Source of the DNA: Pseudorhodobacter antarcticus
Lineage (GTDB): Bacteria > Pseudomonadota > Alphaproteobacteria > Rhodobacterales > Rhodobacteraceae
Length of the DNA: 64,000 nucleotides
Assembly (NCBI GenBank): GCA_945860375.1
Contig: CAMAQR010000001.1
Coordinates: 124,001 to 188,000, forward strand
Reading direction: 5' to 3'
Of the stretch, positions 57,018-64,000 are shown one piece after another (position 1 is the first letter of the stretch; the number at the start of each line of letters is the position of its first letter). Under the pieces are notes generated by a model, which searched no databases, was not told the DNA's origin, and saw only the letters and a program-made list of their open reading frames with translations. The position numbers were made by a program, and so were the translations under genes.

Positions 57018-57407
57018 ATGACCGGAACGAATGTGGTGGCCTTGCGGCCAAAGGAAAGGGTGCGGCAGGATGCTGAACCGATTGCAACGATGTACCGCAA
57101 CTTGGGCACCTCGTCCGCCGAACAGGTGGTGACGCGGGCCTTGGGTGAATTGGCGCTGACGATGTCAGGGCTGACGGTACAGGTACGGGCGCATGAGATG
57201 GGCGATCTGATCCGTCAGTTGCGGCGTTTGCAGCGGATGGCAGAGAATCTGGGCTTGGTGTCGCTGGGGCTGGTGGCCGCCGATGTGCGCGCCTGTCTCG
57301 ACTCTGCCGATGCCACGGCGTTTTCCGCCGTCTGGGCTCGGCTGCTGCGCATCGCGGAACGGTCCTTGTCGACGGACAAAGAGCTTTTGGATCAGACGCT
57401 GATCTGA
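57018..57407 (+). CDS. Hypothetical helical protein
   Basis: A 129-residue mostly helical protein (MTGTNVVALRPKERVRQDAE, then LGELALTMSGLTVQVRAHEM and LRRLQRMAENLGLVSLGLVA). The spacing of leucine and alanine resembles a four-helix histidine-phosphotransfer (HPt) type bundle, but the phosphoacceptor His is not in the usual HRxKG context; I do not assign a function. The next gene starts 58 bases later. Confidence 0.7.
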   Translation: MTGTNVVALRPKERVRQDAEPIATMYRNLGTSSAEQVVTRALGELALTMSGLTVQVRAHEMGDLIRQLRRLQRMAENLGLVSLGLVAADVRACLDSADATAFSAVWARLLRIAERSLSTDKELLDQTLI

Positions 57408-57465
57408 CTGCCCTTGCGGGCGTCGGTGGAATCTCTAGGCTTTGGGCAATCTGAAAGGACGCCCG

Positions 57466-58851
57466 ATGACCCTTGCTTTTGCCGACCCCATGGCCCCGTC
57501 ACGCCCGCTGCATGTGGTGCCCGCCGATGGGCTGGTGGCATTTTTGGCAACGCAGAACCAAAACCTGCAAGCTTGGCTGACCGACAGCGGCTTTGCAGGG
57601 GCGTTGGGTGATCTGCGGTTGTTGCCGGGTGCTGATGGTGTGGCTGGCGCCGTGGTGGGCTTTGGCACGGCGCAATCGCGGGCCCGGCTGCGGTTTGGTC
57701 TTGTCAAAGCCGTGGCTGGCCTGCCTGCGGGCGCTTGGCATCTGCAGGGCGATCTGACGCAGGCGCAGTTGGACGAGGCGGCTTTGGGCTGGCTGTTGGC
57801 GCAGTATCAGTTCAACCGCTATCGGCCCGGCAAGACCCCTGCTGCCCCGGCCTTGCTGAAACTGCCCGAAGGTTGCGACGCGCCCTCTTTCATCGCCATG
57901 GCGGCGGGAGAGTTTCTGACCCGCGATCTGATCAACACCCCCGCCGCCGACTTGGGCCCAGCCGAGTTGGAGCAGGCGTTTGTGGATCTGGCGGGACAGC
58001 ACGGCGCGCAGACAAAGGTGATCGTGGGCGACGATCTTCTGGCCGAAAACCTGCCGATGATCCACGCGGTTGGCCGCGCGTCACCGCGTGCGCCGCGGCT
58101 GCTGGAACTGAACTGGGGCAATGCAGGGCCGCATCTGACTTTGGTGGGCAAGGGTGTCTGTTTTGACACCGGCGGGCTGAACATCAAGCCATCCTCGGGC
58201 ATGCTGCTGATGAAAAAAGACATGGGCGGGGCTGCCACGGTCATGGGGCTGGCGCAAATGATCATGCAACTGGGGCTGCCAATCCGGCTGCGGGTTCTGG
58301 TGGCGGCGGTCGAGAATGTGATTGCGGGCAATGCGCTGAAGCCGCGCGATATTCTGACATCGCGCAAGGGCCTGACGGTTGAAGTGAACGACACCGATGC
58401 CGAAGGTCGCCTTGTGCTGGCGGATGCTTTGGCCTTGGCCTGCGAGACGCCGACCGATCTGGTGATCTCGATGGCCACGTTGACGGGGGCGGCGCGGGTG
58501 GCAGTTGGCCCCGACCTTGCGCCATACTACACCGACGACACATCCCTTGCGGCGGCGCTGGAATCGGGGGCGCAGACCGGCTGTGATCCGGTCTGGCGGC
58601 TGCCCTTCCACACACCATATGAGCATATCATCGAGCCCGGCATCGCCGATCTGGACAACGCACCTGGCTGGGGTTTTGCCGGTTCGATCACCGCAGCGCT
58701 TTTCCTGCGCCGCTTTGTGGAAGGCCCGCGTTACATGCATTTCGACATCTACGGCCATGTTCCTGCCGATCTGCCCGCCCGCCCCAAAGGTGGCGCTGGT
58801 ATGGGCGCGCGGGCGATTTTGCTGGGCTTGCCCGCCATGTTGGGCCTGTAG
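57466..58851 (+). CDS. M17 leucyl aminopeptidase family protein
   Basis: A 461-residue dizinc aminopeptidase removing N-terminal residues from peptides. Metal and catalytic residues are in LVGKGVCFDTGGLNIKPSSG, MKKDMGGAAT and the hallmark NDTDAEGRLVLADAL; the C-terminal half is well conserved and the N-terminal 150 residues are divergent, as usual. AAAGGA precedes ATG 57466. The NlpC/P60 gene begins directly after its stop, suggesting joint use in peptide or cell-wall turnover. Confidence 0.93.
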   Translation: MTLAFADPMAPSRPLHVVPADGLVAFLATQNQNLQAWLTDSGFAGALGDLRLLPGADGVAGAVVGFGTAQSRARLRFGLVKAVAGLPAGAWHLQGDLTQAQLDEAALGWLLAQYQFNRYRPGKTPAAPALLKLPEGCDAPSFIAMAAGEFLTRDLINTPAADLGPAELEQAFVDLAGQHGAQTKVIVGDDLLAENLPMIHAVGRASPRAPRLLELNWGNAGPHLTLVGKGVCFDTGGLNIKPSSGMLLMKKDMGGAATVMGLAQMIMQLGLPIRLRVLVAAVENVIAGNALKPRDILTSRKGLTVEVNDTDAEGRLVLADALALACETPTDLVISMATLTGAARVAVGPDLAPYYTDDTSLAAALESGAQTGCDPVWRLPFHTPYEHIIEPGIADLDNAPGWGFAGSITAALFLRRFVEGPRYMHFDIYGHVPADLPARPKGGAGMGARAILLGLPAMLGL

Positions 58852-59670
58852 ATGGACCGCCGCCTGACCCCGGCCACCGACCGCATCGCTCATGTCTCGC
58901 TGCAAGGGCGCATCGAGAGGCCAGCTTACACCGAGGGACAATCGCTTCGGGTGGCGATGCCTTTGGTTGATCTGTTGCGCAAACCGGGTGGCGCGCGGGA
59001 ACGGCAGGTTTTGCTGGGCGCTGCCTTCACAGTGGTTGATCGCGCCGATGGCCATGCCTTTGGCTTTGCCCAAAGGGACGGCTATTGCGGCTGGCTGCCC
59101 GAAGCCGCGTTGACCGATGGGCCAGTGCCCACCCATTGGATCGCCACGGCGGGCACGCATCTTTATCCTGAACCCAAGGTTCAGGCCCCTGAATTGGCGG
59201 CGCTTTCGATGGGCGCGCAGGTGCATGTTCTGGGCCAGACGGGCGCGTTTCATGAAACCAGCCAAGGCTTCATCCCCGCCCCGCACCTACGCCCTCTGAC
59301 CCACAACCACGGCGACCCGGTGACGGTGGCCGAGGGGTTTTTGGGGGTGCCCTACCTGTGGGGCGGCAATTCCCGCGCGGGGATTGATTGTTCAGGCCTT
59401 GCGCAAGTGGCGCATCATGCCTGCGGAATAGCGGCCCCCGGCGACAGTGATCTGCAAGAGGCGATGGGCAACGCTCTGCCAGAGCACACACCCTTAAAGC
59501 GCGGCGATCTGATCTTCTGGCGCGGTCATATTGCGATGATCGTCGACGACACCCGGCTGATCCACGCCAATGGTCACACGATGTCTGTGGCCTATGAGGA
59601 CACCACCGCCTGCATTGCCCGCATTGCCGCGCAAAACGGTGGCCCGGTGACGCATCGGCGCAGGCTGTAA
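58852..59670 (+). CDS. NlpC/P60-family cysteine peptidase
   Basis: A 272-residue C40 peptidase, probably cutting D-glutamyl-diaminopimelate or similar bonds in muropeptides. The N-terminal part (about 30-150) looks like two SH3-like domains; the catalytic region has YLWGGNSRAGIDCSGLAQ with nucleophile Cys, and His in WRGHIAMIVDD. No signal peptide is present, so a cytoplasmic recycling role with the upstream aminopeptidase is likely. ATG starts right after the aminopeptidase stop. It converges with DUF2794 with no gap. Confidence 0.92.
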   Translation: MDRRLTPATDRIAHVSLQGRIERPAYTEGQSLRVAMPLVDLLRKPGGARERQVLLGAAFTVVDRADGHAFGFAQRDGYCGWLPEAALTDGPVPTHWIATAGTHLYPEPKVQAPELAALSMGAQVHVLGQTGAFHETSQGFIPAPHLRPLTHNHGDPVTVAEGFLGVPYLWGGNSRAGIDCSGLAQVAHHACGIAAPGDSDLQEAMGNALPEHTPLKRGDLIFWRGHIAMIVDDTRLIHANGHTMSVAYEDTTACIARIAAQNGGPVTHRRRL

Positions 59671-60018
59671 TCAGTCCACCGGGCGGATCAGTTTCTGCTC
59701 CAGCACCCGCAACACTTGCGCCAGTTCATGCCCCCGGCGCAGGATATGGCCGTCCATCCCAACCACCGCATACATCCCCTGCCGCGCCCGCAGGCGAGGC
59801 CGCTTTTCAATGCGATAGAGCGGATTTTCGGCGGTGCGGCGGAACACCGAAAACACCGCCACCTCTCGCAGAAAAGACAGCCCGTAATCGCGCCACTCAC
59901 CCGCCGCCACCATTTGCCCATACAGCCGCAAAATCGCACCAAGTTCACGGCGATCGAACGTCACCTGCTCTGACAGGTCGGGCGGGGGTTGGAAGGGGGT
60001 CGGCACTTGCGCTGTCAT
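59671..60018 (-). CDS. DUF2794 protein
   Basis: A 115-residue alphaproteobacterial conserved protein: VTFDRRELGAILRLYGQMVA, EWRDYGLSFLREVAVFSVFR and PLYRIEKRPRLRARQGMYAV match DUF2794. Function unknown. It reads away from the 6S-like RNA gene, whose promoter should lie in the 64-base gap beside its start. Confidence 0.92.
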   Translation of the reverse strand: MTAQVPTPFQPPPDLSEQVTFDRRELGAILRLYGQMVAAGEWRDYGLSFLREVAVFSVFRRTAENPLYRIEKRPRLRARQGMYAVVGMDGHILRRGHELAQVLRVLEQKLIRPVD

Positions 60019-60082
60019 CCCTAAACTGTACCGCCTTGGCCGCCCAAATCAAGCGCCTTGCTTTGGCCGTAAAATGACCGTG

Positions 60083-60241
60083 CAAAGGCCCTGCAATGGG
60101 CTGACGGCTGCCGCGATCAGGGTTCAAAACAGCCTTGCTACGGGAGGACTACACCGGCGGAGCGGGTCAAATGCCCCCACCCAGCCCGCTTCGCCGGAAC
60201 CCGTAGCGCTTGAAGGCCCCCGTCAGAAGGCGGGGGCCTTT
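60083..60241 (+). ncRNA. ssrS: 6S-like RNA (rod-shaped RNA with central bubble)
   Basis: About 159 bases that fold as one long rod, read from paired segments: AAAGGCCC near 60084 with GGGCCTTT at the 3' end; CTGACGG with CCGTCAG; then a large unpaired bubble (5' side GATCAGGGTTCAAAACAG, 3' side CTTGAAGG); then GCTACGGG with CCCGTAGC; then CCGGCGGAGCGGG with CCCGCTTCGCCGG, closed by an 18-base loop. This is the plan of 6S RNA, which mimics an open promoter and traps sigma-70 RNA polymerase. A TAAAAT box at 60070-60075 fits a start at 60082-60084. I did not match it to a known sequence, only to the fold, size and context. Confidence 0.72.
60215..60241 (+). terminator. Terminator of the 6S-like RNA
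   Basis: GGCCCCCG-TCAGAAGG-CGGGGGCC then TTTCACTTTT: perfect 8-base stem. It uses the same 3' bases as the closing stem of the rod, so the two folds exclude each other. It may also stop the asparaginase transcript on the other strand, whose stop is 7 bases away. Confidence 0.8.
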
Positions 60242-60247
60242 CACTTT

Positions 60248-61243
60248 TCAGCCGACAAATCCAGTCGACAACCGCAGCTCGCCGGTGCGGGTGCCACGGC
60301 AGTTGATCTGCGGCGCGGGAAGCCGCTTTTGCGCCATGGGATCGGCGGCGTCCAGAACGCCCAGACGGGTCAGAATGCTGACCAGCGCCGCCTCCGATGC
60401 GCGGCCGTTGCCATCCTCGATCTTCAGCGCCACGCCCAGTTTGCGCTCGGGGATGATGGCCACGAACACCGCCTCGGCCCCGGTCTTGATCGCAACCCGG
60501 CCGCCCATGGCACGCATCAACTCGGTGCAGGCGCGGCCCTGCCCTGCCACCAGATCGGGGTGGGCCGCCATGGACCGCGTCAAGCGGTGCATCGCACGTT
60601 CGCGCACGGACCCGGTGTCACGCGCCTTGGCAAAAGCGGCCATGCCCCGCGCCAGCCCTGTCACCGACATCGCAAAGTTGGGCGCGGAACAGCCGTCGAT
60701 GCCGTAGCCCGCGCTGTCCTCGCCTGTCACCTCTTCGGTCGCAGCCTTGATTGCGCGTTGCAGCGGGTGGTCCAATTCCACATATTCCGGCCCGGACTTC
60801 AGATGCTGGGTGGTGGTCAAAAAGCCCGAATGCTTGCCAGAACAGTTGTTGTGCAACTGACACGGACCTTCATGCGCCAAGATCAGACGGTCGCGTTCCT
60901 CGCGGTCATAGGGCTCATGCGATCCACAGCGCAGATCGGCCTCGCCCAATCCCAAATCTTTCAACCAGCGATCGGCCATATTCACATGCAGCGCGGCGCC
61001 TTGATGGCTGGCGCAGGACAAGGCGATGTGGGCATCGGTCAGCCCCACCGCATCCGCCGCCCCAGATTCCAGCAAAGGCAGCGCTTGCAGCATCTTGCAG
61101 GACGAGCGCGGAAAGATGATCCGCCCCGGGTCGCCCCAGCTTTCGACAATCGCCCCGGTATCATCACAGATCACCGCATGGCCGCGATGCGTGCTTTCCA
61201 GCATGCCATTGCGCCAAAGTTCCACCATTTCCGCCGCAGCCAT
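60248..61243 (-). CDS. Asparaginase, Rhizobium etli (ReAV)-like type
   Basis: A 331-residue asparaginase II-family enzyme with the beta-lactamase-like fold of ReAV. Ser-x-x-Lys is in FPRSSCKMLQALP; SCASHQGAALH, HNNCSGKHSGFL and GYGIDGCSAPNF are the conserved blocks with the Cys residues that bind zinc in ReAV. It would release ammonia from L-asparagine. ATG 61243 is chosen because GGAG lies six bases upstream; in-frame starts at 61249 and 61345 exist but fit less well. Confidence 0.88.
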   Translation of the reverse strand: MAAAEMVELWRNGMLESTHRGHAVICDDTGAIVESWGDPGRIIFPRSSCKMLQALPLLESGAADAVGLTDAHIALSCASHQGAALHVNMADRWLKDLGLGEADLRCGSHEPYDREERDRLILAHEGPCQLHNNCSGKHSGFLTTTQHLKSGPEYVELDHPLQRAIKAATEEVTGEDSAGYGIDGCSAPNFAMSVTGLARGMAAFAKARDTGSVRERAMHRLTRSMAAHPDLVAGQGRACTELMRAMGGRVAIKTGAEAVFVAIIPERKLGVALKIEDGNGRASEAALVSILTRLGVLDAADPMAQKRLPAPQINCRGTRTGELRLSTGFVG

Positions 61244-61420
61244 AGCCATCTCCGTCACATATGCGCGATTTTCTGCCCGTATCGGGCCGCCGGGGCTTTC
61301 ACGGATCGCTGTTTTTTGATTATAAAGGCATATTGAGTGGAACAAAACCGCGCCACAGAAAAAACCGCGATCAAGCGGGCGGTGGAGCGGGCAGAGGCAA
61401 TGCGGCTGGAGGCTGTAAAT

Positions 61421-61945
61421 ATGACAAGCTGGAAGATGCGCGCGGCGTTGGTCGCTGTGTTGGGCCTGATGGCCGGAACCGGCGCGATGGCGCAGGAGTC
61501 CACAAACAACGTCGCCACCATGACGGATTGGAGCGTTTTTACCGACGAAAACCCCAAGGAATGCTGGGGCGTGTCCAGCCCGCGCGAAACCGTGAACACC
61601 CGCGATGGCCAGCCCGCTTCGGTACGGCGCGGCGACATTCTGCTGTTCGTGACCTATCGCGCCGGTGGCTCGGCGGGTGAGATTTCGTTCTCGGGCGGCT
61701 ATCCCTTCGCGGACGGCTCCAACGTGAAGATTGAGATTGATGGCAACGCGTTTGATTTGTTCACCAACGGTGAATGGGGTTGGCCGGGCACCAAGGAAGA
61801 CGACGCGGCGATCCTGACGGCACTGAAAAAGGGCTCGACAGCCGTGCTGACGGGGCGTTCGGGCAAGGGCACTCAGACACAGGATACCTTCAGCCTGCGC
61901 GGCTTTACCGCCGCCATGGAAGAGGCGGCCAAGCGCTGCCAGTAA
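61421..61945 (+). CDS. IalB-family (invasion-associated locus B) periplasmic protein
   Basis: A 174-residue exported protein. A Sec signal peptide (MTSWKMRAALVAVLGLMAGT, cleavage after GAMA) is followed by a domain like Bartonella IalB: WSVFTDENPKECWGVSSP and RRGDILLFVTYR. Two cysteines remain in the mature part (the Cys of ECWG and the near C-terminal Cys). In free-living relatives the role is unknown. ATG 61421 with GGAGG eight bases upstream and an immediate signal peptide is preferred over earlier starts at 61337 and 61400. Confidence 0.85.
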   Translation: MTSWKMRAALVAVLGLMAGTGAMAQESTNNVATMTDWSVFTDENPKECWGVSSPRETVNTRDGQPASVRRGDILLFVTYRAGGSAGEISFSGGYPFADGSNVKIEIDGNAFDLFTNGEWGWPGTKEDDAAILTALKKGSTAVLTGRSGKGTQTQDTFSLRGFTAAMEEAAKRCQ

Positions 61946-61962
61946 GCTGTGACATTGATTTC

Positions 61963-61995
61963 AACGCCCCGCGCCGAAAGGCCGGGGCGTTTTGC
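61963..61995 (+). terminator. Rho-independent terminator after the IalB-like gene
   Basis: AACGCCCCG, an 11-base loop region with its own short GGC pairing, CGGGGCGTTTTGCTTT. An 8-9 base GC-rich stem followed by T-rich sequence, 18 bases after the stop. Confidence 0.88.
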
Positions 61996-62063
61996 TTTGC
62001 GGGTGGTTTCGTTTCCCTACAAAATCCCCTATATCCCCACAGCACCCGATTTCAGGACACCCC

Positions 62064-63245
62064 ATGACCGCGCCGATCACCCAAGATGTGCTGACCCTGC
62101 CGCGCAAACTGCCCGAGGGCGGCAAGACCAACATCGTCGGCTTGACCCGTGATCAGTTGCGCGATGCCTTGATCGCGGCTGGCACGCCGGAAAAGCAGGC
62201 CAAGATGCGCTTGGGGCAAGTCTGGCAATGGGTTTATCATTGGGGCGTGCGTGATTTCGCCTTGATGAGCAATCTGGCCAAGGACTACCGCGCCCTTCTG
62301 GCCGAGAATTTCTGCATTGAATTGCCGCAGGTCGTCACCCGGCAAGTGTCCACCGACGGCACCCGCAAATATCTGGTGCGCATCGCCGGCGGGCACGAGG
62401 TGGAGGTGGTCTATATTCCGGAAACCGACCGCGGCACTTTGTGTATTTCCAGCCAGGTCGGTTGCACCCTAACCTGCTCGTTTTGCCACACCGGTACACA
62501 AAAGCTGGTCCGCAACCTCACGGCTGGGGAAATCGTTGGTCAGGTGATGCTGGCCCGCGATGATCTGGACGAATGGCCAGTGCAAGGCGCGCCACGCGTC
62601 GAAATCCGGCTGATCAGCAACATCGTGCTGATGGGCATGGGCGAACCTTTGTACAATTTCGAAAACGTCCGTGACGCGATGAAAGTGGTGATGGATGGCG
62701 AAGGCATCGCCCTTGGCCGCCGCCGCATCACCCTGTCCACCAGCGGCGTGGTGCCCGAAATCGCCCGCACCGCTACCGAAATCGGCTGTCTGTTGGCCGT
62801 GTCTTTCCATGCCACTACGGATGAAGTGCGCGATCAACTGGTGCCGATCAACAAGAAATGGAACATCGCGACGCTTCTTGATGCGCTGCGCGAGTACCCG
62901 AACCTGACCAATTCCGAACGCATCACCTTTGAATATGTGATGCTGGATCATGTGAACGACACCAAAGAAGATGCCTATCGCCTGATCGAATTGCTGCGCG
63001 GCATTCCGGCCAAGATCAACTTGATCCCGTTCAACGAGTGGCCGGGCGCGCCATACAAACGCTCGTCCGGTAACCGCATCCATGCTTTTGCCGACATCCT
63101 TTATCATGCCGGTTTCGCCACCCCCATTCGCACGCCACGCGGTGAGGATATCATGGCGGCCTGTGGGCAGTTGAAATCCGCAACGGAAAAACAGCGCAAG
63201 TCGGTGGCCAAAACCAACACTGGACAGGCCGGGGCGGCAGGGTGA
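62064..63245 (+). CDS. rlmN: Dual-specificity RNA methyltransferase RlmN
   Basis: A 393-residue radical SAM enzyme making 2-methyladenosine in 23S rRNA (A2503) and in some tRNAs. The cluster motif is [13 protein letters not shown] (Cys-x3-Cys-x2-Cys); other signatures are [24 protein letters not shown] and [13 protein letters not shown], and the methyl-carrying Cys is in MAACGQL near the C-terminus. ATG 62064 follows AGGA; the open frame from 61992 overlaps the terminator region and is not coding. Confidence 0.96.
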   Translation: MTAPITQDVLTLPRKLPEGGKTNIVGLTRDQLRDALIAAGTPEKQAKMRLGQVWQWVYHWGVRDFALMSNLAKDYRALLAENFCIELPQVVTRQVSTDGTRKYLVRIAGGHEVEVVYIPETDRGTLCISSQVGCTLTCSFCHTGTQKLVRNLTAGEIVGQVMLARDDLDEWPVQGAPRVEIRLISNIVLMGMGEPLYNFENVRDAMKVVMDGEGIALGRRRITLSTSGVVPEIARTATEIGCLLAVSFHATTDEVRDQLVPINKKWNIATLLDALREYPNLTNSERITFEYVMLDHVNDTKEDAYRLIELLRGIPAKINLIPFNEWPGAPYKRSSGNRIHAFADILYHAGFATPIRTPRGEDIMAACGQLKSATEKQRKSVAKTNTGQAGAAG

Positions 63246-63291
63246 AGCTGTTCAGCAAGCTCTGATCGTCCGCACCCAGCACTGTAGGCCT

Positions 63292-63326
63292 GCCGGAAAA
63301 CCTGCGACCTTTCGGCGCCTTTTTGT
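63292..63326 (+). terminator. Probable terminator after rlmN
   Basis: GCCGGAAA and TTTCGGC pair (one bulged G) around a 10-base loop, followed by GCC and TTTTT. It lies 47 bases after the rlmN stop. The stem is short, so this is tentative. Confidence 0.5.
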
Positions 63327-63513
63327 GCAAATCGGGCGGATTCTTCTGATAATAAAGCTGGCTGAAAAAATTCACTCTTTTCACGGGCGCGGTTGGGCGT
63401 CATTGTACGGGATACAACGGTCAGGCCGATGCCAGACCCAAGCACAACACAAGGCGCCAGAAAGCGCTGCGGCCCTCCGGTGGCACATCCGGGCAGGCGT
63501 AAGGGCGATATTG

Positions 63514-64000
63514 ATGACGGCACCGAATACTGGCCCGGACACGGGCGCGCAAGCTGCGGCACCAATTCGCAGCGCGAAGGAATGGGTTCATGTGTTGGCG
63601 CGCTATCGCGAGCCGTCGACATTTCGCTCGGCCTTTGAGCTGATCGCGACCTTGGTGCCGTTCCTGGCCCTGTGGGCGCTGGCTTGGGCGTCGCTTTCGG
63701 TCAGCTATTGGCTTGCCTTCGGGCTGGCGGTGCTGAACGGTGTGTTTCTGGTACGGATTTTCGTGATCCAGCATGATTGCGGCCATGCGTCATATTTCAG
63801 CAACCGCAAGCTTCAGGATTGGGTCGGGCGCAGTCTGGGCGTGCTGACACTGACGCCCTATGATGTTTGGCGGCGCACGCATTCGATCCACCATTCCCAC
63901 CACGGCAATCTGGACCAGCGCGGGATCGGCGATGTGCTGACCCTGACGGTTGAGGAATACCGCGCCCGCAGCCCGATGGGGCGGTTTCTGTACCGGCTGT
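63514..64000 (+). CDS. Fatty acid desaturase (3' end beyond window)
   Basis: The first 162 residues of a membrane desaturase. Two hydrophobic stretches (about 40-85) are followed by the first two His boxes: HDCGH (87-91) and HSIHH (123-127, continuing SHHGN). The third box lies beyond the edge. This is the di-iron acyl-lipid or acyl-CoA desaturase type (DesA/OLE1-like fold) that inserts a double bond. ATG 63514 has AGGG a suitable distance upstream. The exact substrate and regiochemistry are unknown. Confidence 0.88.
   Translation, partial: MTAPNTGPDTGAQAAAPIRSAKEWVHVLARYREPSTFRSAFELIATLVPFLALWALAWASLSVSYWLAFGLAVLNGVFLVRIFVIQHDCGHASYFSNRKLQDWVGRSLGVLTLTPYDVWRRTHSIHHSHHGNLDQRGIGDVLTLTVEEYRARSPMGRFLYRL

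Noticed and set aside
1..64000. tRNA, rRNA, CRISPR arrays, insertion sequences and prophage genes
   Set aside because: Looked for cloverleaf arms, regularly spaced repeats, transposase motifs and terminal inverted repeats; none convincing.

Overview
The window is a high-GC alphaproteobacterial chromosome segment. Gene content and order point to Rhodobacterales (the Rhodobacter/Paracoccus group): amidase-dapC-ftsK-lolA, DUF2794 next to a 6S-like RNA and a type III-like asparaginase, an IalB-family protein before rlmN, and an RTX protein with a short membrane anchor. I saw no tRNA, rRNA, insertion sequence or CRISPR array. Except for one glycosyltransferase gene near 46-47 kb, base composition looks uniform by eye.

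Region 1 (1-22.3 kb) is a large surface-polysaccharide locus. It starts with a monomodular type I polyketide synthase on the minus strand (KS-AT-KR-DH-ACP-TE, cut by the left edge). Next come a family 2 glycosyltransferase, an O-antigen ligase/Wzy-like membrane protein, an acyltransferase-3, a WecG/TagA-type glycosyltransferase, another family 2 glycosyltransferase, a split BY-kinase/Wzz pair, an ExoY-like priming transferase, a tightly overlapped rmlC-rmlB-rmlD-rmlA operon for dTDP-L-rhamnose, a Wzx-type flippase and two more glycosyltransferases. The set is nearly complete for a Wzx/Wzy-dependent, rhamnose-containing exopolysaccharide: priming, sugar supply, assembly, flipping, polymerisation, chain-length control and acyl decoration. 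The PKS may supply an acyl or polyketide group, but that is inference.

Region 2 (22.3-34.5 kb) is mostly housekeeping: SGNH esterase, CnoX-like thioredoxin, LON-domain protein, Trm112-like protein, UbiH-type monooxygenase, amidase, dapC, ftsK, an orphan BrnA/DUF4415-like protein, lolA, a lytic-transglycosylase-like lipoprotein and hspQ.

Region 3 (34.5-45.1 kb) is accessory metabolism and signalling: a STAS/anti-sigma-kinase pair, gamma-glutamyltransferase, free-methionine-(R)-sulfoxide reductase, LysE exporter, homocysteine S-methyltransferase-like protein, RluA, an FMN glutamate-synthase-like protein, a TMADH/OYE-type flavoprotein and an aldehyde dehydrogenase.

Region 4 (45.1-64 kb) holds two glycosyltransferases (one AT-rich), a 1-Cys peroxiredoxin, pnp and rpsO with clear terminators, a membrane-anchored RTX protein, a DUF1643 protein, a GNAT acetyltransferase, dapE, a degenerate Hint-domain protein, carbonic anhydrase, an M17 aminopeptidase with an NlpC/P60 hydrolase, DUF2794, a 6S-like RNA, asparaginase, an IalB-like protein, rlmN and the start of a fatty acid desaturase cut by the right edge.
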